From positions 2,865,501-2,929,500 of the forward strand of contig NZ_CP109446.1 of the NCBI RefSeq assembly GCF_036227265.1: DNA of 64,000 bases, in the 5' to 3' direction. The stretch comes from Streptomyces sp. NBC_01476 (GTDB lineage: Bacteria; Actinomycetota; Actinomycetes; Streptomycetales; Streptomycetaceae). The notes below the pieces were generated by a model. It was not told the DNA's origin. It did no database searches and saw nothing but the letters and a program-made list of their open reading frames with translations. This document shows positions 51,300-60,472 of the stretch, one piece after another. The translations under genes were made by a program, and so were the position numbers. Every line of letters starts with the position of its first letter. The first letter of the stretch is position 1.

Positions 51300-51878
51300 T
51301 TAATTGAGCGTCGGATCGTCGGGATACGTGGCCACCATGGCCAGCTCGCTCAGCTGGCGGCGCAGCACGGACCGCCACAGCCGCTCGGGATCGGGCGCCG
51401 AGACGTCCCCCGGCTCGGACTCCACGACGTACCAGGCACCGTCCACCAGCTCCCGTTCCAGCTGGCCGGGGCCCCAGCCCGCGTAGCCGGCGAAGATCCG
51501 CAGCGAGCCCAGCTCGGCGGCCAGCAGCTCCGGCGGCGCCTCCAGGTCGACCAGGCCGATGGCGCCGTGCACACGGCGCCAGCCGAGCACGCCCGTCTCC
51601 CCGCCGGCGGCCGGTTCGCCGGGGACGACGGCAAGGCCGAGCGCGGAGTCCAGCGAGACCGGACCGCCCTGGAAGACCACCGCCGGGGTGCCGGCCAGCG
51701 CCGCCCACGGCTCCAGCACATCGCCGACGTCCACCGTGGTCGGCCGGTTCAGCACCACGCCGAGCGTCCCCTGCCGGTCGTGGTCGAGCAGCAGCACCAC
51801 GGCCCGGTCGAAATTCGGGTCCGCCAGCTTCGGGGTGGCGATCAGCAGTCGCCCGGTGAGCGAGGACACCTCGGTCAT
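51300..51878 (-). CDS. YqgE/AlgH family (UPF0301) protein
   Basis: 192 residues. TEVSSLTGRLLIATPKLADPNFDRAVVLLLDHDRQGTLGVVLNRPT is the family hallmark, with a middle VVFQGGPVSLDSALGLAVVPG and a C-terminal IFAGYAGWGPGQLERELVDGAWYVVE. Function unresolved; it was once named a transcriptional regulator in Pseudomonas. Start at the ATG 51876-51878 (MTEVSS), three codons after another ATG at 51887. Confidence 0.93.
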   Translation of the reverse strand: MTEVSSLTGRLLIATPKLADPNFDRAVVLLLDHDRQGTLGVVLNRPTTVDVGDVLEPWAALAGTPAVVFQGGPVSLDSALGLAVVPGEPAAGGETGVLGWRRVHGAIGLVDLEAPPELLAAELGSLRIFAGYAGWGPGQLERELVDGAWYVVESEPGDVSAPDPERLWRSVLRRQLSELAMVATYPDDPTLN

Positions 51879-52044
51879 GGTCAACATGATCCCGCATCCC
51901 GGGGGCACGCGTAGGCTCAACGCCGAGCGGACGGACGGGCGGACCGATGGCCGATGACGACGGGGGCCGGTCAGCACGGGCAGGTCGCGGAGCGGATTAC
52001 CATTTCTTCCTGGTTCCCGCGCGGCGGCCGCACCCGGGCGCCCT

Positions 52045-52150
52045 GCTGCCCTCTTGACCTCCTGCTTCACCCTCGTTCGAGCTCGTTCGACCTCCTTCGA
52101 CACCGTTCGGCCTTCTTTGGCCCCCGTTGACCCCGTTGACGCCCTCCCTA
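52045..52150. repeat. CTCGTTCGA-type tandem repeats upstream of murA
   Basis: Several imperfect units of the form (A/C)CTCGTTCGA, CTCCTTCGA, ACCGTTCGG and GTTGACCCC lie in the 5' region of murA. No assigned role; they may contain its promoter. Confidence 0.45.
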
Positions 52151-52164
52151 TGATCGCGAGATCC

Positions 52165-53511
52165 ATGACCGACATCGCCGACGTACTGCTTGTCCATGGC
52201 GGAACCCCTCTTGAGGGAGAGATCAGGCTCAGAGGCGCGAAGAACCTCGTCCCGAAGGCCATGGTCGCCGCGCTGCTGGGCAGTTCACCCAGCAGGCTGC
52301 GCAACGTCCCCGAGATCCGCGACGTGCGGGTGGTCCGCGGACTGCTCCAGCTGCACGGCGTGACCGTGGAGAACGGCGACGAGCCCGGTGAACTGGTGCT
52401 GGACCCGACCAAGGTGGAGAGCGCCAACGTCGCCGACATCGACGCGCACGCCGGGTCCTCCCGGATCCCGATCCTCTTCTGCGGTCCGCTGCTGCACCGG
52501 CTCGGCCACGCCTTCATCCCGGGCCTGGGCGGCTGCGACATCGGCGGCCGGCCGATCGACTTCCACTTCGACGTGCTGCGGCAGTTCGGCGCGACCATCG
52601 ACAAGCGGGCCGACGGCCAGTACCTGGAGGCCCCGCAGCGGCTGCGCGGCTGCAAGATCCGGCTGCCGTACCCGTCGGTCGGCTCCACCGAGCAGGTGCT
52701 GCTGACCGCGGTCCTCGCCGAGGGGGTCACCGAGCTCTCCAACGCCGCGGTCGAACCGGAGATCGAGGACCTGATCTGCGTACTGCAGAAAATGGGCGCG
52801 ATGATCTCCATGGACACCGACCGGACCATCCGGATCACCGGCGTGGACCGGCTGGAGGGCTACACCCACCGGGCCATCCCGGACCGCCTGGAGGCGGCCT
52901 CCTGGGCGAGCGCGGCGCTGGCCACCGAGGGCGACATCTACGTCCACGGCGCGCAGCAGCGCTCGATGATGACCTTCCTGAACACCTTCCGCCGGGTCGG
53001 CGGCGCCTTCGAGATCCGCGACGAGGGCATCCGCTTCTGGCACCCGGGCGGCCCGCTGAACGCCATCGCGCTGGAGACCGACGTGCACCCCGGTTTCCAG
53101 ACCGACTGGCAGCAGCCGCTGGTGGTGGCGCTCACCCAGGCCGCCGGGCTGTCGATCGTGCACGAGACGGTCTACGAGTCGCGGCTCGGCTTCACCTCCG
53201 CGCTCAACCAGATGGGCGCGCACATCCAGCTCTACCGGGAGTGCCTGGGCGGCAGCGCCTGCCGCTTCGGGCAGCGCAACTTCCTGCACTCGGCGGTGGT
53301 CTCCGGTCCCACCAAGCTGCAGGGCGCCGATCTGGTCATCCCCGACCTGCGCGGCGGCTTCTCCTACCTGATCGCGGCGCTGGCCGCGCAGGGCATCTCC
53401 CGGGTGCACGGAATAAGCCTCATCAACCGCGGCTACGAGAACTTCCTGTCCAAACTGCGGGGCCTCGGCGCGCAGATCGAGCTGCCGGAGCACGACCTGT
53501 CGCCGGCCTGA
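52165..53511 (+). CDS. murA: UDP-N-acetylglucosamine 1-carboxyvinyltransferase
   Basis: 448 residues. First committed step of peptidoglycan synthesis: transfer of enolpyruvate from PEP to UDP-GlcNAc. N-terminal RGAKNLVPKAMVAALLGSS, then the loop GLGGCDIGGRPIDFHFDVL, whose cysteine matches the fosfomycin-reactive Cys, and RGGFSYLIAALAAQG at the C-terminal end of the active site. Cys at this position predicts fosfomycin sensitivity of this copy. Start MTDIADV at ATG 52165; an upstream ATG (52150) adds five residues. Confidence 0.95.
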   Translation: MTDIADVLLVHGGTPLEGEIRLRGAKNLVPKAMVAALLGSSPSRLRNVPEIRDVRVVRGLLQLHGVTVENGDEPGELVLDPTKVESANVADIDAHAGSSRIPILFCGPLLHRLGHAFIPGLGGCDIGGRPIDFHFDVLRQFGATIDKRADGQYLEAPQRLRGCKIRLPYPSVGSTEQVLLTAVLAEGVTELSNAAVEPEIEDLICVLQKMGAMISMDTDRTIRITGVDRLEGYTHRAIPDRLEAASWASAALATEGDIYVHGAQQRSMMTFLNTFRRVGGAFEIRDEGIRFWHPGGPLNAIALETDVHPGFQTDWQQPLVVALTQAAGLSIVHETVYESRLGFTSALNQMGAHIQLYRECLGGSACRFGQRNFLHSAVVSGPTKLQGADLVIPDLRGGFSYLIAALAAQGISRVHGISLINRGYENFLSKLRGLGAQIELPEHDLSPA

Positions 53512-53532
53512 GCCCGGGCCCGTCAGGCACGC

Positions 53533-53574
53533 CGAAGGGCGGCCGCCCCGTTCGCCGGGGATGGCCGCCCTTCG
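53533..53574. terminator. Bidirectional terminator between murA and hupA
   Basis: CGAAGGGCGGCC (53533-53544) pairs perfectly with GGCCGCCCTTCG (53563-53574). It lies between the convergent murA and hupA genes and serves both directions. Confidence 0.85.
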
Positions 53575-53594
53575 TGTGTCACGCGCCTCGGCGA

Positions 53595-53876
53595 CTACTT
53601 GCCCTTGGCGGCTTCCTTCAGCTTGGAGCCTGCGGAGACCTTGACGCTGTAACCCTCGGGGATGTCGATCGGCTCACCGGTCTGCGGGTTGCGGGCGGTA
53701 CGGGCGGCACGGAGAGTGCGCTCGAAGGTCAGGAAGCCGGGGATGGTGACCTTCTCGTCGCCCTTGGCCACGATCTCACCAACGGTCTCAGCGAACGCGG
53801 CCAGAACGGCGTCCGCGTCCTTGCGGGTCACCTCGGCGCGGTCGGCCAGCGCGGCCACCAGCTCACTGCGGTTCAT
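53595..53876 (-). CDS. hupA: HU-family DNA-binding protein
   Basis: 93 residues. MNRSELVAALADRAEVTRKDADAVLAAFAETV, GFLTFERTLRAARTARNPQTGEPIDIPEG is the HU fold with the beta-arm proline region. Nucleoid-associated architectural protein, abundant in vegetative hyphae. This is the short HupA form, lacking the lysine-rich tail of HupS. Convergent with murA, as in other Streptomyces. Confidence 0.95.
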   Translation of the reverse strand: MNRSELVAALADRAEVTRKDADAVLAAFAETVGEIVAKGDEKVTIPGFLTFERTLRAARTARNPQTGEPIDIPEGYSVKVSAGSKLKEAAKGK

Positions 53877-54134
53877 ATCTGTACTCCCGTGTTCTTTCTA
53901 GCCATGGGGGCGCGAGCTACGAAGCTGTTGCTGTGTGCCTCACTGCCCAGGTGTGCATCCTGCCCCCACATATGGGGGGAAAGCCAATCGCCTGCCCGCG
54001 CGAGTCGCGGAAAAAGCGTGGCCGGGGGCCCGGGATGACGCAGTGTTGTCACACGGTCGACGCACGGAATCCGATCCGCGGCGGACAAGGTGACAACCGT
54101 CACGCCGCCCCGCGCGCTCCCGCCGGCCGCCGGG

Positions 54135-55583
54135 TCACGGCGTGGTGGACGTACCCCCGGCCGTACCCGCAACTGCCGGGCCCTGCGCCTTCGCTGCGTC
54201 CCGTACGGCGTCGGCGACCGCGCCGGCCACCTTGTCGTTGAAGACGCTGGGGATGATGTAGTTCGGGTTCAGCTCACCGTCGCCGACCACGCTCGCCAGC
54301 GCCCGCGCGGCGGCCAGCATCATCTCGGTGTTGACCGTCCGGGACTGCGCGTCCAGCAGACCGCGGAAGACACCCGGGAAGACCAGCACGTTGTTGATCT
54401 GGTTGGGGAAATCACTGCGGCCGGTGGCCACCACGGCGGCGGTCTCGCGGGCGGCGCCGGGGTCCACCTCGGGGTCGGGGTTGGCCAGCGCGAAGACGAT
54501 CGCCTTGTCGGCCATCTTCGCGATGTCCGAGCCCTCCAGCACGTTCGGCGCGGAGACACCGATGAAGACGTCGGCGCCGACCACGGCCTCCTTCAGGGTG
54601 CCGGTGACGCCCTCGGGGTTGGTGTTGTCGGCGATCCAGCGCAGCGGCGACTCGGGGGCCGCGCTGACCAGGTCGTCGCGCTCGGCGTGCACCACCCCGT
54701 GGATGTCGGCCACCACCGCGTGCTTCACCCCGGCGGCCAGCAGCAGCTTCAAGATGGCCGTACCGGCCGCGCCCGCACCGGACATGACGACCCGCAGGTC
54801 ACCGATCTGCTTGCCGACGCAGCGCAGCGCGTTGGTCAGCGCGGCCAGCACCACGATCGCGGTGCCGTGCTGGTCGTCGTGGAAGACCGGGATGTCCAGC
54901 GCTTCGCGCAGCCGGGCCTCGATCTCGAAGCAGCGCGGCGCGGAGATGTCCTCCAGGTTGATGCCGGCGAAGCCGGGGGCGATGGCCTTGACGATCGCCA
55001 CGATCTCGTCGGTGTCCTGGGTGTCCAGGCACAGCGGCCAGGCGTCGATCCCGGCGAACCGCTTGAAGAGCGCCGCCTTGCCCTCCATCACCGGCAGCGC
55101 GGCCTTCGGGCCGATGTTGCCCAGCCCCAGCACCGCGGAGCCGTCGGTGACCACGGCCACCGAGTTGCGCTTGATGGTGAGCCGGCGGGCGTCCTCGGGG
55201 TTGGCGGCGATGGCCATGCAGACCCGGGCGACCCCGGGGGTGTAGACCATCGACAGGTCGTCGCGGTTGCGGATCGGGTGCTTGGACTGCATCTCGATCT
55301 TGCCGCCGAGGTGCATCAGGAACGTACGGTCGGAGACCTTGCCGATGACGACGCCCTCGATGCCGCGGAGCTTGCCCACGATCTGGTCGGCGTGCTCGGT
55401 GGAGCTGGCCGCCACGGTGACGTCGATACGGAGCTTCTCGTGACCCGAGGCGGTGACGTCGAGGCCGGTGACCGACCCGCCCGAGGACTCCACCGCGGTG
55501 GTGAGCTGGCTGACCGCGGTCCCGCTGGCGGGGACTTCCAGCCGTACCGTGATCGAGTAAGAGACGCTCGGCGCCGTTGCCAT
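54135..55583 (-). CDS. NAD(P)-dependent malic enzyme with N-terminal ACT domain
   Basis: 482 residues. ACT-like domain at ~8-85 (YSITVRLEVPASGTAVSQLTTAVESSGGSV). The malic domain is SVAVVTDGSAVLGLGNIGPKAALPVMEGKAALFKRF, and the Rossmann NAD-binding region follows (VMSGAGAAGTAILKLLLAAG, IVFALANPDPEVDPGAA). It decarboxylates malate to pyruvate. ATG 55581-55583; the upstream open frame is not conserved. The ACT domain suggests allosteric control by a small ligand. Confidence 0.93.
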   Translation of the reverse strand: MATAPSVSYSITVRLEVPASGTAVSQLTTAVESSGGSVTGLDVTASGHEKLRIDVTVAASSTEHADQIVGKLRGIEGVVIGKVSDRTFLMHLGGKIEMQSKHPIRNRDDLSMVYTPGVARVCMAIAANPEDARRLTIKRNSVAVVTDGSAVLGLGNIGPKAALPVMEGKAALFKRFAGIDAWPLCLDTQDTDEIVAIVKAIAPGFAGINLEDISAPRCFEIEARLREALDIPVFHDDQHGTAIVVLAALTNALRCVGKQIGDLRVVMSGAGAAGTAILKLLLAAGVKHAVVADIHGVVHAERDDLVSAAPESPLRWIADNTNPEGVTGTLKEAVVGADVFIGVSAPNVLEGSDIAKMADKAIVFALANPDPEVDPGAARETAAVVATGRSDFPNQINNVLVFPGVFRGLLDAQSRTVNTEMMLAAARALASVVGDGELNPNYIIPSVFNDKVAGAVADAVRDAAKAQGPAVAGTAGGTSTTP

Positions 55584-56077
55584 GACGACCTTCTTCCGGG
55601 TTCCTGCGGAGGGTGGTTCGTTGCCGGGTGCCCGTACGGACGCGCCGTGCGGACGTTGCGTGGACGTGTCCGTACGTGCGCGGACGTGCGTGAACATGCG
55701 CCGACGGACCCGCTTGCTGAACTGATGCCGATCGATCGTCGCACCTACCGCCGGGTACGCGTAAACCCGGATCAGCTGCTGGAAGCGTACTTCCGCCATA
55801 CGGAGGTTGGCCGAGCGGGGGGCGATCCGCGGGGGAAGAACGGGTGGCCACGAGATGATCGGAAGGAAATCCGCCCGGCGGGAAGAGGTTCCGGGACGGG
55901 TTTGTTAGCCTGAGTACGGCACCGGCCCGATCCAAGCCCCCGGGCCCAACCTTAGGCGCTTCGAGCGCCCACTTGCCGCGAGGCGAGCATGGCGGGTCGG
56001 TGTCATCAACGTCTTCGGGCGCCCTTCCTCGGAAGGGCGCCCGAAGTGCGTTCGGGGGGCGCGTCAGGGGCGCCGGC
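55584..56077. other. 494-bp gap between malic enzyme and helicase genes
   Basis: No coding frame is convincing. TTAGCCT near 55905 is a -10-like hexamer on the + strand about 105 bp before the long hairpin at 56013-56046, so a + strand small RNA ending at that hairpin is possible. The remaining sequence is presumably the malic-enzyme promoter. Confidence 0.45.
56013..56046. terminator. 15-bp perfect hairpin downstream of the helicase gene
   Basis: CTTCGGGCGCCCTTC pairs with GAAGGGCGCCCGAAG around a CTCG loop. It is 32 bp beyond the helicase stop on the minus strand. No T tract on either side, so it may act bidirectionally. Confidence 0.8.
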
Positions 56078-58333
56078 TCAGTCCTTCCTGAGCAGGTCCG
56101 GTACGCCGTCCGCGTCCGGCAGGTCCCGCTCCCCGGCGATGACGGTAAGCCGCTGGGTGGCCCGGGTGAGCGCCACGTACAGCACCCGCAGCCCCGCCGG
56201 TGACTCCTCGGCGATCTCCGCCGGTGACACCACCACCGTGGCGTCGTACTCCAGGCCCTTCGCCTCCAGGCTGCCCAGCGCCACCACCCGGTCCCCCAGC
56301 CCGGCGAGCCAACCGCGGGCCTGTTCCCGGCGGTTCATCGCCACCACCACACCGACCGTGCCGTCCACCCGGGCCAGCAGCCGCTCCGCCACCGCCCGTA
56401 CGTCCGCGCCCATGTCCTCGCCGGCCACCTCGTACTCCGGCCGGATGCCGGTGGAGCGCACCGCGCGCGGGGACTCGGCGCCGGGCATCGCCAGCGCCAG
56501 CACGGTCGTGGCGACCTCCGCGATCTCCGCGGGGTTGCGGTAGTTGACGGTGAGATTGAAACGGCGGCGCGGCCGGGAGCCCAGCGCCTCGTCACGGGCG
56601 CGGGCCGCCTCCTCCACGTCCGACCAGGAACTCTGCGCCGGGTCGCCGACGATCGTCCAGGTGGCGGTCCGGCCGCGGCGCCCGACCATCCGCCACTGCA
56701 TCGGGGTGAGGTCCTGCGCCTCGTCCACGATGACGTGCGCGTACTCGGTGCGCTCCCTGGCCAGCCGCTCGGCCCGCTCCCGGCCGCTCTCGCCGCGCTG
56801 CGGCATCAGCTCGTCGAGGCCGGTGAGCTGGTCCATCGGGTCGATCTCGCGGCGCTTCTCGCGCGGCGGCGAACCGAGCAGCGTCTCCAGTTCGTCCAGC
56901 AGCGCCACGTCGTGCACGGTGGTGCCCTTGCGCCGCAGCGAACGGGCCACCCGGCGGACCTCCGGCGGCGAGAGCACCCGCCTGGCCCAGCGGGCCAGCC
57001 GCTTCTCGTCGGCGAGCGCGTCCAGGACGTCCCGCGGCTGGAGCACCGGCCACCAGTCCTCAAGGAAGTCGAGGAAGTCCTGCTCGGTACTGATGTCCTC
57101 GTCGAAGCCCTGGCGCTCCTCCACGGCCAGCTCGCGGTCGTCCTGACGGCGGCCCGCCTTGCGCCACAGCGCGTCCAGCAGCAGCCTGCGGGCCCGCGGG
57201 CGCAGCAGGTTGACCGGCGCGGTGCCGCCGAGCACCTGCTGGCGCACCGCGTCCAGCTCCTCGGCCGCCAGTTCGATCCGGCGCCCGAAGGCGACCACCC
57301 GCAGCACGCCGGGCCTGCGGTCGTCCCCGTCCAGGCAGCCGCGGGCCGCGTTGCGCAGCACCTTCAGCATCCGCGAGGAGCCCTTGATCCTGGCCACCGC
57401 CGGCTCGTCGTAGAGGTCGGCCGTCACGCCGTCCACCAGCGAGCCGACCGCGCGGATCGCGACCTGCCCCTCCTCGCCGAGCGACGGCAGCACGCCCTCG
57501 GTGTACGCCACCAGCAGCGGCGTCGGGCTGACGCACAGGATGCCGCCGGAGTAGCGCCGCCGGTCCTGGTAGAGCAGGTACGCGGCCCGGTGCAGGGCCA
57601 CCGCGGTCTTGCCGGTGCCGGGGCCCCCGGTCACCTCGGTGACGGACGCGGCGGGCGCCCGGATCACCAGGTCCTGCTCGGCCTGGATGCTGGAGACGAT
57701 GTCCCGCATCGAGTGGGTGCGGGCCTGCCCCAGCGCGGCCATCAGCGCGCCGTCGCCGACCACCGGCAGCCCGGTCTCCAGCTCGGGGCGGAGCAGGTCG
57801 TCCTCCACGCCCAGCACCCGGCGGCCCTTGGACCGGATCACCCGGCGGCGTACCACCCGGCCCGGAGCGACCGGTGTGGACCGGTAGAAGGGAGCGGCGG
57901 CCGGCGCCCGCCAGTCGATCACCAGCGGCGCGTAATCCGTGTCGAGCACCCCGATCCGGCCGATGTGCAGGGTCTCGGCGATGTCGGCGGTGGCGTCGTC
58001 GCGGATCGCGTCGTCCGCGGGGTCGACGGAGGTGAAGGCGCCGTCGGCACCCTTCTTGCCGTCCTTGCCGCGCAGCAGGTCGATCCGGCCGAAGAGGAAG
58101 TCCTCGAACTCGCTGTTCAGCCGGTTCAGGTGGATACCCGCGCGGTACACCTGGGCGTCCCGTTCCGCCAGTGCGCCGGGCGTGCCGACCTGGCCGCGCT
58201 GGGCGGCGTCGCTCATCAGGAACTCGGCCTCGTGGATCTTCTCCTCAAGGCGGTGGTACACCCGGTCCAGGTGCGCCTGTTCGGCGGCGATCTCCTGGTC
58301 CCTGACCCCCGGTGCTGCGGTCTGCGCGGCCAC
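56078..58333 (-). CDS. HelD-like UvrD/Rep-family helicase
   Basis: 751 residues from GTG 58331-58333. N-terminal coiled coil (RDQEIAAEQAHLDRVYHRLEEKIHEAEFLM), Walker A VTGGPGTGKTAVALHRAAYLL, Walker B region YAHVIVDEAQDLTPMQWRMVGRR, GDPAQSSW, and the late motif ALTRATQRLTVIAG. Architecture matches HelD/HelR, which binds RNA polymerase, clears stalled or rifamycin-bound complexes and recycles the enzyme. DNA unwinding is not expected to be its main role. No rifamycin-associated element was recognised upstream. Confidence 0.9.
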   Translation of the reverse strand: MAAQTAAPGVRDQEIAAEQAHLDRVYHRLEEKIHEAEFLMSDAAQRGQVGTPGALAERDAQVYRAGIHLNRLNSEFEDFLFGRIDLLRGKDGKKGADGAFTSVDPADDAIRDDATADIAETLHIGRIGVLDTDYAPLVIDWRAPAAAPFYRSTPVAPGRVVRRRVIRSKGRRVLGVEDDLLRPELETGLPVVGDGALMAALGQARTHSMRDIVSSIQAEQDLVIRAPAASVTEVTGGPGTGKTAVALHRAAYLLYQDRRRYSGGILCVSPTPLLVAYTEGVLPSLGEEGQVAIRAVGSLVDGVTADLYDEPAVARIKGSSRMLKVLRNAARGCLDGDDRRPGVLRVVAFGRRIELAAEELDAVRQQVLGGTAPVNLLRPRARRLLLDALWRKAGRRQDDRELAVEERQGFDEDISTEQDFLDFLEDWWPVLQPRDVLDALADEKRLARWARRVLSPPEVRRVARSLRRKGTTVHDVALLDELETLLGSPPREKRREIDPMDQLTGLDELMPQRGESGRERAERLARERTEYAHVIVDEAQDLTPMQWRMVGRRGRTATWTIVGDPAQSSWSDVEEAARARDEALGSRPRRRFNLTVNYRNPAEIAEVATTVLALAMPGAESPRAVRSTGIRPEYEVAGEDMGADVRAVAERLLARVDGTVGVVVAMNRREQARGWLAGLGDRVVALGSLEAKGLEYDATVVVSPAEIAEESPAGLRVLYVALTRATQRLTVIAGERDLPDADGVPDLLRKD

Positions 58334-58446
58334 GCAGGACCCCCTTCTTCCGTGCGGTGCCCCTCGCGCGACCGTGCGTGGGGCAGCCTGCAACCGTACG
58401 CGACCTGCGGGCTTCTGCCCACCCGGCCCGCCCGGGCTCGCCGGTG

Positions 58447-59013
58447 TCAGCCCCGGGTGGTCCTGAGCGTGGTACGGCGCCGGTGGCGGGCCACCCGTTC
58501 CCGGTTTCCGCACACCTCACTGCTGCACCAGCGGCGCCGTCCGCCCCGCGAGGTGTCCAGATAGACCCGGGGGCAGTTCTCCCCCTCGCACCGTCTGAGC
58601 TGCGCACGGGCCACCGGATCGGTGAACAGCTCCACCGCGTCCCGGGCGACCACGGCGAGCAGCTGCTCGCAGCCCGGCGCGCCCGCGAGGCCCTTGGTGA
58701 GCGTCCCGGCCTCCCCCAGCACCGCGGCGGGCGCGGGCGGCGCGGGCCGTGCCGCCTCGTTCAGCCCCGCCACGTCCTGCGCCGCCTGCGGCAGGCCGCC
58801 GAGTTCGGCGCCCACCATCCGCTCCAGCCGCCCCCGCAGCGTCAGGAACGGCCCCAGCCAGTCCGCCGCGACCCCCACCTCGATGCCCGCGGGCACCAGT
58901 CCCGCGTCGTACACCCATCCCCGTAATCCCCGTGCCGACCCGAGCGCCGGCCCTTCCCCCGTCGCCACCAGGTCCAGACAGACCCGGCCGCTGTCGAATC
59001 CCAGAGCCCCCAT
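58447..59013 (-). CDS. CGNR zinc-finger / ABATE-domain protein
   Basis: 188 residues. N-terminal ABATE-type domain (FDSGRVCLDLVATGEGP), C-terminal CGNR finger: RRCEGENCPRVYLDTSRGGRRRWCSSEVCGNRERVARHR, with four cysteines for zinc. Stress-linked transcriptional regulator family in actinobacteria. ATG 59011-59013 after GGAAGGTGG. Lies upstream of the HelD gene on the same strand. Confidence 0.9.
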   Translation of the reverse strand: MGALGFDSGRVCLDLVATGEGPALGSARGLRGWVYDAGLVPAGIEVGVAADWLGPFLTLRGRLERMVGAELGGLPQAAQDVAGLNEAARPAPPAPAAVLGEAGTLTKGLAGAPGCEQLLAVVARDAVELFTDPVARAQLRRCEGENCPRVYLDTSRGGRRRWCSSEVCGNRERVARHRRRTTLRTTRG

Positions 59014-59152
59014 CACGCCACCACCTTCCCCATCCGTCCCCCTCCCCACCAGGGTGCCCGGCAACCCCGAAGGGTGCCAGAGGCCGAACGGCCGGGCGGG
59101 AGGCGAACGGGGCCGGAGGTTCAGCGCGGGGGACGCTCGACGGGAAGGGCGT

Positions 59153-60319
59153 TCAGCGGGGCGACGGCACGTACTTGCCCTCGGCGTGGGGGTCGAGCGA
59201 CAGCCGGTAGCCCCGCTTGACCACCGTCTGGATCAGCTTCGGCGCCCCCAGCGCCACCCGCAGCCGCGCCATCGCCGTCTCGACGGCGTGCTCGTCCCGC
59301 CCGGCCCCGGGGAGCACCCGCAGCAAGTCCCCCCGGGAGACCACCCATCCGGGCCGCCGTGCCAGCGCCCGCAGCAGCGACATCCCGGCCGGCGGCACCG
59401 CCCGCAGCCCGCCGTCCACCACCGCCGCCTGCCCCCGGATCTCCAGCCGGTGCCCGGCGACCGGCAACGGCCGTACCCGCCCTGGCAGTTCATTCGCGAT
59501 GAGCTGCACCAGCGGGCCGAGCCTGAACCGCTCCGGGGCCTGCGTCGGCACGTCGTGCGCCTGCAACGGCAGCGCCGTCACCGGCCCCACGCACGCCGCC
59601 AGCACCGCCCCGCCGCGGAACGCCTCCAGCAACTCCCGCAGCTGCCCCCGCCGTTCGGCCCGGGCCAGCAGCGACGCGGCGGCCGGCGCACTGGTGAAGC
59701 TCACCGCGTCCACACCGCCCGCCACCACCACGTCCAGCAGCCGGTCCACCGGCCCCAAATCCTCCGGCGCGGTCCACCGGTACACCGGCACGCCCACCAC
59801 CCGTGCCCCGGCCTCGCGCAGCGCCTCACTGAAGCCGGGCAGCGGCTCCCCGTGCAACTGCACGGCCACGCACCGCCCTTCGACCCCTTCGTCGAGCAGC
59901 CGCTCCAGCACTTCGGCCATCGACTCCGAGGCCGGCGACCACGCCTCCTTGAGGCCGGCGGCCCGTACCGCGCCGCGCACCTTCGGTCCCCTCGCGAGCA
60001 GTTCGACCCCGTCGAGCCGGCGCAGGAGTGCCTCCCCGAGGCCCCAGCCGTCCGCGGCCTCGATCCAGCCGCGGAAACCGATCGCCGTGGTGGCGATCAC
60101 CACATCAGGCGCGTCGTCGAGCAACTGCTTGGTGGCGTCGAGGAGTTCGGCGTCGTCCGAGAGCGGCACGATCCGCAGCGCCGGTGCCCGCAGCACCACC
60201 GCCCCGCGCCGCTCCAGCAGCGCGGCCAGTTCGTCCGCGCGGCGGGCGGCCGTCACTCCGACGGTGAAACCCGCCAGCGGCGGCACCGCCGCCGGCTCGC
60301 CGCTTCCCTTCGCGTACAT
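59153..60319 (-). CDS. nnaR: HemD-like domain fused to OmpR-type DNA-binding domain (NnaR)
   Basis: 388 residues. Residues ~15-280 form a uroporphyrinogen-III-synthase-like fold (LAGFTVGVTAARRADELAALLERRG, VSFTSAPAAASLLARA). Residues ~290-380 are a winged helix (SLLRALARRPGWVVSRGDLLRVLPGAGRDEHAVETAMARLRVALG, KLIQTVVKRGYRL). The S. coelicolor orthologue, NnaR, co-activates nitrate/nitrite assimilation with GlnR. Adjacent narK supports this role. HemD activity itself is doubtful. ATG 60317-60319. Confidence 0.9.
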   Translation of the reverse strand: MYAKGSGEPAAVPPLAGFTVGVTAARRADELAALLERRGAVVLRAPALRIVPLSDDAELLDATKQLLDDAPDVVIATTAIGFRGWIEAADGWGLGEALLRRLDGVELLARGPKVRGAVRAAGLKEAWSPASESMAEVLERLLDEGVEGRCVAVQLHGEPLPGFSEALREAGARVVGVPVYRWTAPEDLGPVDRLLDVVVAGGVDAVSFTSAPAAASLLARAERRGQLRELLEAFRGGAVLAACVGPVTALPLQAHDVPTQAPERFRLGPLVQLIANELPGRVRPLPVAGHRLEIRGQAAVVDGGLRAVPPAGMSLLRALARRPGWVVSRGDLLRVLPGAGRDEHAVETAMARLRVALGAPKLIQTVVKRGYRLSLDPHAEGKYVPSPR

Positions 60320-60472
60320 GGCTCCGCCCCACTTCGCTGGAGGTGCTCGTCCCACCGCGGGCCCCGCTGCCCGGCGAACGCCCGTCACCCCGCCGGGACC
60401 TGCATCGTCGCAAGACGCGGTGACGGGTCGGGTTCACCCGGATTACCCGGCTGTTACGTAGCCGGCCCCCGT

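Noticed and set aside
55584..55799. N-terminal extension of the malic enzyme
   Set aside because: The ATG at 55583 gives the expected ACT-domain start, and upstream residues are basic and non-conserved.
58334..58446. Rifamycin-associated element upstream of the HelD-like gene
   Set aside because: GGGGCAGCCTGC is faintly similar, but the dyad expected for the element is absent.
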